The notes beneath the pieces were generated by a model. The model was not told where the DNA came from, did no database searches, and saw only the letters and a list, made by a program, of their open reading frames with translations. This document shows positions 17,980-26,500 of a stretch of DNA of 34,376 nucleotides, piece by piece (positions within the stretch are counted from its first letter, which is position 1; the number at the start of each line of letters is the position of its first letter). The DNA lies in NCBI GenBank assembly GCA_016218715.1, contig JACRDG010000114.1, forward strand, positions 1 through 34,376, in the 5' to 3' direction. The position numbers and the translations under genes were made by a program. This stretch comes from Desulfomonile tiedjei (GTDB lineage: Bacteria; Desulfobacterota; Desulfomonilia; Desulfomonilales; Desulfomonilaceae).

Positions 17980-18060
17980 CGTCACCCCGGCGTAGGCCGG
18001 GTCCAGTCCCGCGACTCACGGGATTGAAAGACCTGGATTCCGGCCTCCGCCGGAATGACG
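17980..18060. repeat. Dispersed palindrome, family 1, copy C
   Basis: CGTCACCCCGGCGTAGGCCG on the left pairs with CGGCCTCCGCCGGAATGACG on the right. A nested CCCGCGACTCACGGG hairpin sits in the middle, followed by ATTGAAAGACCTGGATTCCGG-like sequence shared with copy B. It lies between the convergent ends of the DUF3887-like gene and the minus-strand gene at 18158, where it could serve both transcripts. Confidence 0.85.
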
Positions 18061-18157
18061 GGAGGGGCTTCCGGCAAAGTGGTTGGCTTCAAGAGAGGCA
18101 ACACTTGTCTGGGGAGAACGTCGCAACTCCGCCCGCGGCCAGACCTCCGTTCACCCT

Positions 18158-19021
18158 TCACATCCTCTTGAAATCGACGCGGAGTGCCGTATTGTTGACG
18201 TACCGCTGAAGCGTGAATCCTGTCTCGACCTGTTCCAGCGTCACAGAGAGCCCTACCTTCTGCATCTCCTTGAGAATCAGCTCCGCAGAGTGCCGGAAGT
18301 TCATCCGCTCGATCACTTGGTGCATGGTCAACGCGGAAGCGTTTCCCGGCGGAGGCACGCAGATTTCTTCATCAGTCGGAATGTAGTGGACGTGGAGATG
18401 AACGGAATAGTCTCCCACGATGCAGGAAATATTCACTTCCGGCCTGGCGGAAGGGTCCGCGAGACGTCCCTGCCCTTGATAGCGCTGAAAGATCGCCTCG
18501 GTCTCGTCCTGCTTGCTCAAGTAGAGTGTGGAAGAGAGATCGTACACGTCCAGGGGCCGGTTCTCTGCCTGCTCGATGAACGAGGTTCCACGAGGCCGCT
18601 CAGGGCTGCCCCCAGGGGGGTCGTTCCTGTGAATGATGAGGTCAATGATCGTGTCACCCAAGGAACAGGAGAGTGAGATCGGATTTTCGCCCGTATCGAT
18701 CCCTTGCTGGCGGATCTTCTCCATGATCAATGCGTGGTCGTGGAGCGCCATGATCCTCTGAACGACCTGCTGCATGAAGAAAGGATTGGTGTTGAACTTC
18801 TCTGTCAGGATGATCCGCTGCATCCTTTGGATGTGAGTCTCGACGAAATAGGGATCAGCAGACACGTACATGCTGATGCTCTCAGTGGCCGACTCGGCAG
18901 GGAGATAACGCCGCCAGATTTCCTGGCGATTGTATTCCTTCATTAGCCCGAGCACTTCAAGCAGGTCAAAGCCGTCGATCTCCCGATTTTCGCTTAGCCC
19001 GATCGGGGAGGGTAGGTTCAT
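18158..19021 (-). CDS. Unrecognised protein with an internal tandem duplication
   Basis: The 287-residue soluble product has no signal peptide or membrane segment, and I do not recognise the family. It is built from two diverged copies of one unit, about residues 15-131 and 157-287. DL-x3-L-x-L-x-K at 19-28 recurs at 161-170, IWRRY at 35-39 recurs as IFQRY at 177-181 (both offset 142), and the helix MQQVVQRI...H...LIMEKIRQQGI at 83-108 recurs as MHQVIERM...H...LILKEMQKVGL at 233-258 (offset 150, no gaps). Two strands share SC-x2-GD-x4-L-x2-H (Cys119 and Cys200). ATG 19021 has AAGGA nine bases upstream. It lies 200 bp after the phosphatase gene on the same strand. Confidence 0.8.
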   Translation of the reverse strand: MNLPSPIGLSENREIDGFDLLEVLGLMKEYNRQEIWRRYLPAESATESISMYVSADPYFVETHIQRMQRIILTEKFNTNPFFMQQVVQRIMALHDHALIMEKIRQQGIDTGENPISLSCSLGDTIIDLIIHRNDPPGGSPERPRGTSFIEQAENRPLDVYDLSSTLYLSKQDETEAIFQRYQGQGRLADPSARPEVNISCIVGDYSVHLHVHYIPTDEEICVPPPGNASALTMHQVIERMNFRHSAELILKEMQKVGLSVTLEQVETGFTLQRYVNNTALRVDFKRM

Positions 19022-19084
19022 AGGTTTCGATCCTTGCGTTGCTTTCTTGACCTCACAGCGGAATCAGGCGCCAAGACATGACAA

Positions 19085-19103
19085 AGGCAGGCTGAGCCTG
19101 CCT
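19085..19103 (-). terminator. Possible terminator after the SpoIIE-type phosphatase gene
   Basis: AGGCAGGCT and AGCCTGCCT form a perfect nine-base inverted repeat around one base; a realistic hairpin has a seven-base stem and a CTCAG loop on the minus strand. A short TTTGT follows. It lies in the 200-base gap between the phosphatase gene and the unrecognised gene, and may separate or attenuate their transcripts. Confidence 0.35.
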
Positions 19104-19221
19104 GAAGTCCAGTCGCCACGTGCCGGCGCGCGGTTCCGATTGATAACTCCTGCGCCAACTCCCACATCTTACAGCGAAACACGCTCGCCGCGCAAGTTCG
19201 GCACACGGGATCTCGAGAAAC

Positions 19222-20379
19222 TCAATGAATTTCCAGTCGTACCTCTTTCCCTTTCGATCGCAAGAGGTTCGCGATGGCCTGCACGCTACGGCTCTTGAAT
19301 CCCATTTCCTGCGGCAGGTTGGGGTTCAGGTGAGCCGGGTTGATCGCCTGACCGAGGTAGATGTCTATGCTGTCCGCATACAGGAACTCCCACGCCAGCT
19401 TGCTTGCGCCGTCCCGTTTGCCGACCAGTTCGTCCACATCCTGAACGCTCTGGAGGATTTCCAGCGTCGCATTTACCGTGTGAACCCCTTCGGTCACGAG
19501 TTCAAGCCCATCCAGTTTGCCGATCGGAGGAATCTTCTCGGTCATCGACGACAGGTCCACTACCACGTCTTGTCCGAGGATTTTCGCAACGATCCCCGCG
19601 GTGGTGCCCCCGCTCAGGATCCTGCGACCCGGGGCTTCCAGAAACTTTTTCACCACCGCTCCGTCGTCGTCGCGCTTGACGGGCGGACCGATCATAAAGG
19701 ACCCGAAACGCTTGGGACGTACCTTGAGCACCCCGACCGTGGTGTCATCGCCGGGCTTGTCCTGGTAGAGATCATTGGCCTGGTCGACCAGGATCTGGGC
19801 AACTTTCTGTGCGGACGCGTCTTCATGAATCTGGGTCTCCAGAAACTTGGCGATCTTGTCCCAGTCCCATCCGAGGTTGAGCAGTCCGCCGATTCCTGCG
19901 TGGATTTCGCCGTCGCTCACGGTTACGAGCCAGTCCCCCGCATTCGCATGGACATGGGCTTCGCGGATCTTGCGGCTGCCGATGACCCGGTCCTTGTATT
20001 GCAGCTGGCTCTTGTAACCCTGTTTCATAAAAAAAGTCGGCGGGTTGTCGAACTCCGCGAGGTAAACCCGGCCGTCATCCAGCACCTTCAAGAGGGTAAA
20101 CGTACTGTATGCGATCTTCCGCACCTTGCACTCCGGCAAGGTATCGGTCAGGGTGGCAACCACCTCTTCCAGGGGCAGCCCCCGTTCCATGAGCCGCAGC
20201 GCGATCTTGGTGGTGAGGGTTGCGAGGATGTTCGCCTTGACTCCGCTGCCAAGCCCGTCGGAGAGGACCATGAGCTTGCCTCCGCTGATGCCCGCGACGG
20301 AGAGCGAGTCTCCGCACAGGATCTCTCCGTACTTGCAGACGTGAGCACCTCCAGATTCGATGAACAGCGGCTCGCTCAT
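19222..20379 (-). CDS. SpoIIE-family PP2C-type serine/threonine phosphatase
   Basis: The product is 385 residues. Residues 15-220 are a PPM/SpoIIE phosphatase domain with metal-binding acids in the expected places: Asp24 (CGDSLSVAG), Asp41 (LSDGLGSG), Asp156 (SDGEI) and Asp211-Asp212 (GDDTTVGV). Residues 230-385 form a second domain with GRRILSGGTTAGIVAKILG, which I recall from phosphatases encoded beside [FeFe]-hydrogenases in clostridia; that link is from memory. The start overlaps the end of the sensor gene by four bases and has GAGGGAG before it, so sensor and phosphatase are coupled. A role in reversing phosphorylation on a partner or anti-sigma antagonist is inferred. No kinase partner is in the window. 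Confidence 0.88.
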   Translation of the reverse strand: MSEPLFIESGGAHVCKYGEILCGDSLSVAGISGGKLMVLSDGLGSGVKANILATLTTKIALRLMERGLPLEEVVATLTDTLPECKVRKIAYSTFTLLKVLDDGRVYLAEFDNPPTFFMKQGYKSQLQYKDRVIGSRKIREAHVHANAGDWLVTVSDGEIHAGIGGLLNLGWDWDKIAKFLETQIHEDASAQKVAQILVDQANDLYQDKPGDDTTVGVLKVRPKRFGSFMIGPPVKRDDDGAVVKKFLEAPGRRILSGGTTAGIVAKILGQDVVVDLSSMTEKIPPIGKLDGLELVTEGVHTVNATLEILQSVQDVDELVGKRDGASKLAWEFLYADSIDIYLGQAINPAHLNPNLPQEMGFKSRSVQAIANLLRSKGKEVRLEIH

Positions 20380-22682
20380 CGCACTGCTCCCTCACGGGCG
20401 AGCTTGATCAACTCGAAAAGGGCTGCTTTGGTTTCAGCCGTCGTCTCTCCCAGCAGACCTGCGATCTCCTGGGCTACGCGCATCTGCTGGTGAATGACCT
20501 GCTGGGCCTTGGAAATGGTCTCCGCTTTGAAAACGTCAGCTTGCTGGTCTTTGATGACGGTCTCGGTGATATCCAGGAGCATGAGAACTCTCAGATCCTC
20601 TTCGGGTATCTTGAAGTTGTAGAGTTTGGCTGTCCTGCCGACCTTCTCAAGCTGTAGCCATCGCGACCCGGCAGCTTCCTCTTGCCCTTTGAATTGCAGG
20701 AGGGGATCTTGGCCGAAGAGTTCTTCGAAGGTCTTCCCCCTGACCTGGTCCGGTTCCTGCCCGCTGTGAGCTGCCAGTTCCAGGAAGGCCCGGTTGTGGT
20801 AAACCACCCGATGCTCCTTGTCGGCAAGAGCTATGGCCACCGGGAGCCGCTGGAAAATGGTTTCGGCCCGTTGTTCCGCGTGTTGACGCCGTGTCTGTTC
20901 CAGCATCTGCCTTGTCTGCAGGGCGGTGTAGACCATAAGGAGAATCTGGTGCGGGCCGAAGGGCTTGGGGATATAATCGTACGCGCCCATCTTTACCGTT
21001 TCTATGGCGGCTTCCGTGGATTTGAACGGTGCGGTCATGATGACCTGCACTTCAGGCTGGCGGTATTTGATCTCCTTGAGAAGTTCTTTTCCGCCCATGT
21101 CGGGCATGTCGATGTCCGCGACCACCACGTCCCAGAATTCCTTCTCCAACTCCTTGAGAGCCTCCTGGACCGACGTGGTTACCTTGACGCCGAAGCCTTC
21201 GCTCACCAGAATACGCTCGCAGACGTCGAGGACCTTCTCGTCGCTGTCCAGGACGAGCACACGGCTGGTGGAACTGATCTCCTCCGATCCGGAGACTCGA
21301 AGCATCGGATCTGAAATGTGCGCCATAAGGTGCGCCATGCCGTCTGCCATCTTCTCCAGAGAGGCCAACTTCTTGACGCGAGCTACCTGCTCCCGTGCCT
21401 GGTCCAGCTCGCCAACCTGCTCGGCCACCTTGGTGGCGAGCTGCTTGCCCCATTCTTCAAGTTTGCGCTGTGATTCTGCAAGGTTGCGAATCATGAGGTT
21501 GAACGTGGCTGCAAGTTCTCCTATCTCGTCCCGAGCGAACACCGGCACCGCGTGACTGAGGTCCCCTTCCGCGGCGCGCTTTGCCGCGTGGAGCATTTGT
21601 TCCAGCGGACGGTTGATCCATTTGACCAGGAAATAGGAAATGGCCCCCATGAGGAGAGCCCCGAAAAGGGCTACCACCATGAAGGTGGCCACGAGTGTGT
21701 CCGCAACTGAACTGATCGGCCGCTCAAGCGTCGCCACCTGGATCGCGCCCACGATGTTCTTATCAAGGTCGAAGAGGGGTTCGGTAGCAGCCAGGTAGGT
21801 CGATCCTTGAAGATCTTCCCAGGTCATGCCCACTTCCCCTTGTGTCAGGACCTTGGTACCCACCGTTCCCGAAGCGGCAAGACCGGCGAGCGGAAGACCG
21901 TCACTCCCGCGCAAGGTCGTCGAAATGCAGTTGGAGCCCTGGAAAACCGTCACCTCACCGATCGGTTTATTGCCGTAGGTCTCGCCCCTGAAGACCTCCC
22001 GTGAAATCCGGTTCACGACGTAATCATTATTGTTGAGGAGGATCCCGCCATACAGGACGCCCAAGACTTTGCCGCCGCTCATGATCGGCTGGGCAGCCTC
22101 CATGACCATGCCGTCGGTGGTTTTGTCCCCCAGCCTTTTGCCGAGCGCGGGGTTTTCTCGGGCCAGACGTGCTGCAGGCAAGATTCGCAGGCCGGCAGCG
22201 CCCTTACCCTCCAACGCTCTTTTGATAAGGGGCCCGGTGGAGACGTCAACAGGTTTGCTCTCCGCAACATAGGCCTGGGCTACCACCTGGCCCTTTTCGT
22301 TGATCATGGAAAGAAAATCCATATCGTTCTCCGCGGCAACCATTGCCAGGCGGTTCCGTATTTCCTCTGCATTCCCTCGTGCCAGAGCCTCAGCGACTCT
22401 CTCCGAGCCGGCCCAGAGTCGTATCTTGAGTTGCAGGTTCTCGAGGGAGTTCTTTAGGATGAAACTCGCGGTGGAAAGATTCCCCTGAAGCTCTCTGCGT
22501 GCACGATCCATGATGGTTTCCCGAGCAAGTCGGGTACCGATGAAGCTCGTGAAAATGCCCACGAGCACTACGACGCCGAGGAATCCTCCCAGGACTTTTT
22601 GTTTGAGGGAAAAATCCTGTGCCCAGCTCGTGAAGGCGCTCCAACTCTTCCATGGAAGGGGCCTGGGTGCGGGTCGGTCCAT
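20376..22682 (-). CDS. Membrane sensor protein: Cache, HAMP, HisKA-like helix, receiver and PAS
   Basis: The product is 768 residues. TM1 is at about 30-50, an extracytoplasmic double-Cache-like domain at 51-328, TM2 at about 330-353, HAMP at 354-406 and a coiled coil at 407-455. A HisKA-like segment follows (SLEKMADGMAHLMAHISDPM, His451), but no HATPase domain comes after it. A receiver domain spans 474-590 with Asp523, Thr550 and Lys573, then PAS at about 605-712. The tail at 725-760 (QMRVAQEIAGLLGETTAETK) resembles, from memory, the C-terminus of PAS-linked [FeFe]-hydrogenases. ATG 22682 has GAAGGTGG upstream. It is coupled to the phosphatase gene. It probably senses a ligand outside the cell and a redox or small-molecule state inside. 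Confidence 0.87.
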   Translation of the reverse strand: MDRPAPRPLPWKSWSAFTSWAQDFSLKQKVLGGFLGVVVLVGIFTSFIGTRLARETIMDRARRELQGNLSTASFILKNSLENLQLKIRLWAGSERVAEALARGNAEEIRNRLAMVAAENDMDFLSMINEKGQVVAQAYVAESKPVDVSTGPLIKRALEGKGAAGLRILPAARLARENPALGKRLGDKTTDGMVMEAAQPIMSGGKVLGVLYGGILLNNNDYVVNRISREVFRGETYGNKPIGEVTVFQGSNCISTTLRGSDGLPLAGLAASGTVGTKVLTQGEVGMTWEDLQGSTYLAATEPLFDLDKNIVGAIQVATLERPISSVADTLVATFMVVALFGALLMGAISYFLVKWINRPLEQMLHAAKRAAEGDLSHAVPVFARDEIGELAATFNLMIRNLAESQRKLEEWGKQLATKVAEQVGELDQAREQVARVKKLASLEKMADGMAHLMAHISDPMLRVSGSEEISSTSRVLVLDSDEKVLDVCERILVSEGFGVKVTTSVQEALKELEKEFWDVVVADIDMPDMGGKELLKEIKYRQPEVQVIMTAPFKSTEAAIETVKMGAYDYIPKPFGPHQILLMVYTALQTRQMLEQTRRQHAEQRAETIFQRLPVAIALADKEHRVVYHNRAFLELAAHSGQEPDQVRGKTFEELFGQDPLLQFKGQEEAAGSRWLQLEKVGRTAKLYNFKIPEEDLRVLMLLDITETVIKDQQADVFKAETISKAQQVIHQQMRVAQEIAGLLGETTAETKAALFELIKLAREGAVR

Positions 22683-22696
22683 GATATGTCCACCTT

Positions 22697-22945
22697 CTAT
22701 GCCTGCTTCTTCAGTATCTCCGTTTCGAAGATCTCGCGGGCATCGTCAATCGAATTGGCATGGAAGAGCCGGTCGTCAATGAGAAGGTTGGCTCCGTGGG
22801 TACACTCGTCCATGCAAAAACAGCCTTTCAGTTCTACCTGCGCATCAAGGTTCGCCTCTTTAATTGCGTCCTTGAAATACCCAATGATCTGGTGGGAGCC
22901 CTTGAGATGGCATGCGCTTCCCACGCAGACGGTGATAACTCGCAT
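22697..22945 (-). CDS. Thioredoxin-fold [2Fe-2S] ferredoxin-like protein
   Basis: The product is 82 residues, of the family related to the C-terminal domain of NuoE/HydC subunits. Cys7 and Cys12 (CVGSAC) and Cys44 and Cys48 (CMDEC) give the C-x4-C and C-x3-C pattern of a thioredoxin-like [2Fe-2S] cluster; Cys42 is extra. ATG 22945 follows AAAGGAGT; the longer frame to 22981 would add 12 residues unlike the family. It is the first gene of the signalling cassette, with only 14 bases before the sensor gene. In hydrogenase clusters such proteins pass electrons to or from the H-cluster subunit. Here no such subunit is adjacent. Confidence 0.88.
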   Translation of the reverse strand: MRVITVCVGSACHLKGSHQIIGYFKDAIKEANLDAQVELKGCFCMDECTHGANLLIDDRLFHANSIDDAREIFETEILKKQA

Positions 22946-23470
22946 CGATCGAAACTCCTTTCGTGACAAACCAAACGCCAAACCGCCCTGCCGTCTGGGA
23001 GCGGACGACCGCGACGGTACGAACGAACATGCGCATGGTTCTGTTCAACGGTGGTCTCTACATCGGCTACCGGTGCGCGTTCAAAAAACCGGAAGCGCAG
23101 ACCGGCATTTTTCTCAGTTCCAGGTTCAGTATCCCCTTCATCTCGTTTCAGAGTTAGAGAACAGACAGGGGAATCTGCTCCGGCCCCGGTGGCCGGTTAA
23201 TCTCGGCAATGTGACGCGTATGCCCGTACTTTGGTGTGGCGTGCCGGGGTCCGACCTGCGGCTGACTCGCATCGCCGCCTCTTCCTCGGCTCCGTGCGGA
23301 CAGGACAGACCGTGAGATCCTGCATTCCTTGCCGCGGAACGCTCCGGAATGTTCCGGTTTGAACCTCGATCGCAGCCTGATACTCGTCTCCAACCCGTCA
23401 TAGTATATATGTTGATTTACCAACGCGAAAGACGTTTCTTTCCTCCCGATTCGCTTCGCAAAAAGTAATC
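22946..23470. other. Gene-free stretch upstream of the signalling cassette
   Basis: About 520 bases between the activase gene and the cassette. The longer frames here have no ribosome-binding site and overlap real genes in another frame. The promoter of the cassette should lie here, on the minus strand, but I could not fix it by eye. Confidence 0.5.
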
Positions 23471-23506
23471 TGGGGAGAATCCTTGTGAAAAAGATTTCTC
23501 CCCAGC
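23471..23506 (-). terminator. GGGGAGAA hairpin 3' of the activase gene
   Basis: CTGGGGAGAA at 23471-23480 pairs perfectly with TTCTCCCCAG at 23497-23506, a ten-base stem, 32 bases beyond the stop of the minus-strand activase gene. It is the best-formed member of the hairpin family also present at 11113 and 14463. Flanking GCTCTCTTTCCAAAAACC recalls the flank of the 11113 copy. Confidence 0.55.
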
Positions 23507-23538
23507 TCTCTTTCCAAAAACCTCTGTCGTCTTTGGCG

Positions 23539-26500
23539 TCACGCGACACCCTGTCGGGTCAGTCGGTGGTGAAAACGGTCCCAGACCTGTTCCATAAAGG
23601 CTTCCAGTCGGGTTTTCTCATTGGTCTTCTTAAGCCCGTCGAAAATCAGGGTCAGCATGGGAGCGTCGTATCCTTGTTTCAGCGCTCTGGCGAGCGCGGC
23701 GGTCACGACGGTCCCATAGGAACAATTCAGCGTCATCAGATTGAGCACGCCGTCCGCTCCGAGTTCCGCCTGGCGCAATGCGGTAGCCATGGGCGCGGTC
23801 ATCCCCGAGGGTAGGCCGGTGTGAGCGAGAGAACTCGCGGTTTTCCACATGGTCAAGCCGAGTATGTCCAACGGCGCGTCGAGCGCACGTCTGGCCGTCT
23901 TGGAACCCTTGACCTTGAATTCCGAGAAGGCCATCAAGGCGAACATGATCCCGTCCCCCGCTGCAGCGAGCCTTCGTCCCCCGCGCAGGTTCCAAACGGA
24001 GTCTCTCATCACGCCCATCTTAAAGCAATCGGAAAGGGTCGGCGGCGGCCACAGTATGCCGCCCAGAGCTTCGATATCACGGTATACGTCGTTGTTGGCG
24101 TACGGTACGACCCGCGTATAATAGTCCCCGGTGACAGCCACCTCGGGTTTGGGCGACGATTCGTCGGTCTCGACCGCGTAGAGTTCGTGCAAGGCTTCTT
24201 CCATGCCTATGCGAATGCGCCCCTGGCAGAGCGCTTGGAAAACCGTGAGGCAAGCACGACGGTAGGCTTCCTCTGCCGCGTCTTTTTGCCGAGCGAACGG
24301 CCGAAGCCTCAAGAACAGCCGCATGAGGACGTCATACGCATTGAGTCCTTCCCAGGTCTTGAGCAGCAGACTGTACCGGTTGCTCGAGGACAGCCCGAAT
24401 GCCGTGAGCCCTTCGTTCAGGTTGGTTATGACGCGTAGGGACAGGCCGAGCTGCTGCCGCACCTTGTCGATGTACACCGAGAATTGTCCCAAGCGACACG
24501 CGTCCGCGTTCAGGAAGTAGAACAGAGACCGCTCGGCCTCCCCAGAGGGTAAAGTCCGCGCCAGCTTCAAATAGTCGCCCAAGACCAGCACGTACGGATG
24601 ACATTCACCTCCCACCGTGTGGGGGCGGCCGATCCGCTCGGATTCCTCGTCAGGCGGTTCCAGAACTCTGGCATCGACCCCGAAGGATCTCGCGGCTGCT
24701 ACCATCGCGTAGGAGTGTTCGCAGAAATAGGGGATATAGAGCACCTCGGGAAGGGGAAAGCTCGAGGAAACGGACGCTGCCGCCGGTTCCGGCAAGGCTC
24801 CTACAGGAACCGCACACGGAGAATGCTCCTCCGCTGTCCGCTCCAGGGTGGCCGGGCTTTCGGTGCCGCTGCGGGCACCGAGCGCGAATACCTTCGCCGC
24901 TTCCGCTGTGCGTGGATGCCTCCGCAGCCGCGAATCGAGACGGATCTGTTCGAGAAAGGCCTCGATGCGGGTAATCATGCCAGCTCTGGACGAATGGGCG
25001 TCCATCTCAAGCACCAGGAGAGGTTTGCTCCCGAGTGCTTCCTTGATGTGCCGCCGCGTGAAGGGGTCCGGGCTGCAGCCGAAGAACGTGATCAACACGG
25101 GGAAGAGCCGGCTATCTTCCCTGATCTTTCCGGCGAGTCGGATCATCTGGTCCTGGTATTTCCAGGAAACTACAGGCTGATGATCTTCCTCGCTCATGGG
25201 GTACAGGTCCGAAGGGATCGCTTTGACGCCGAGCCGCTGGAGGAGGCTCCCGAGGTTCATGTTCAAGAAGCTGTCGGCTGTGTGATAGGGCTTCCCGAGG
25301 ACGACGAGGGCCCGTTCATCATCTCTCAGATCGCCCAACAGACGTTTCCCCTCGTTCCTTAGTTCCTGGCGGAAGCGGTTGAGGTCGTGGAGCCCCTGTT
25401 CGACGGCGTCTGCAGTCTGTTCGCGAGAAAAGCCCAGATCGCGGGCCAGCCGGGCGCATTCATGGCGCAGGGAGTCCGCGTCGAACTCGTGACTGATCAC
25501 CGGCTCTTTCCATTCCAGGTCGAGCGTTCCCTTGAAGAATTGCGATGAGGCCTGGATGTACGGGCAGTACCCGAGTGGCGCCTTTCCCACTCCTGAAGAC
25601 GGCTCCCACAGGATGCACGGGTGAAAGATCGTCCTCACACCGCGGGCCTGGAGATCCGCCACCTGCCCCGCCAACACCTTCATGGGAAGACAGGTCTCCA
25701 CATGGAGAAAACTGCTCCCCTCCTCGAGCTGGCGTCTATCCGACGGGTGGCCGGTAACGAGCGAAATCCCCAGTGCCCGGCAAAACGATTGCCAGAAGGG
25801 GAACCATTCGTAGAACTGTGGGGATCGGATCATCCCCCATTTCACCGTGGAATCTACTTCTCGTTCCGTCCATTGTTCGAGGAGTCGCGAGCGGAAGGAG
25901 AACGGATTCGGCTCAGAAGGCCGTTTGTCTGAGGGGGTCTCCCTTTCCCAACGTTCGCAGAGCCCTCCGTGGAAGACGATCCGATCCTGGCAGTGGTACT
26001 TCCGAACCTGGCAGTTGTTCGTGCACCCGCGGCAGGAAAACTGTTCTACCCTGATGTCCGAAGGGACCTGAGCAACCGTACTGCGCGTGGTCGCAACGAT
26101 CGTTCCGTTGCGCAAGCCCTCCAGGGCGTTCAGAGCTGCACCGAAAGCGCCCGACACCTTGAAGAATGCCGGGGTGTGAAACCGGTGCCCGGTCTGCTGC
26201 TCAAACGCAGCCTTCACTGCGGGTGTCGCGGCAACTCCACCGAGGAACATGACGCGCTCACCCAGAGGCCGATGGTTGGCGACTCGCTCCAGATAGTTCT
26301 GAACGACGCTCATGCAGACTCCGGCTGCAAGATCTTCTACGGATGCACCCGAATTCTGATGGTGAATCAGGTCCGATTCCATGAACACCGTGCATCGGTT
26401 TCCAAGGTCAGCCGGCATCCGTGCCGCAAAGGCAGCGCCGGAAAATTCCGCGCCCATTTGCAGATCAAGCCGATGAGCCTGGGCCATGAGGAAACTGCCA

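Noticed and set aside
22599-23315. Plus-strand frame of 238 codons
   Set aside because: It runs antisense through the sensor and [2Fe-2S] genes, and its remaining part has no recognisable domain or start signal.
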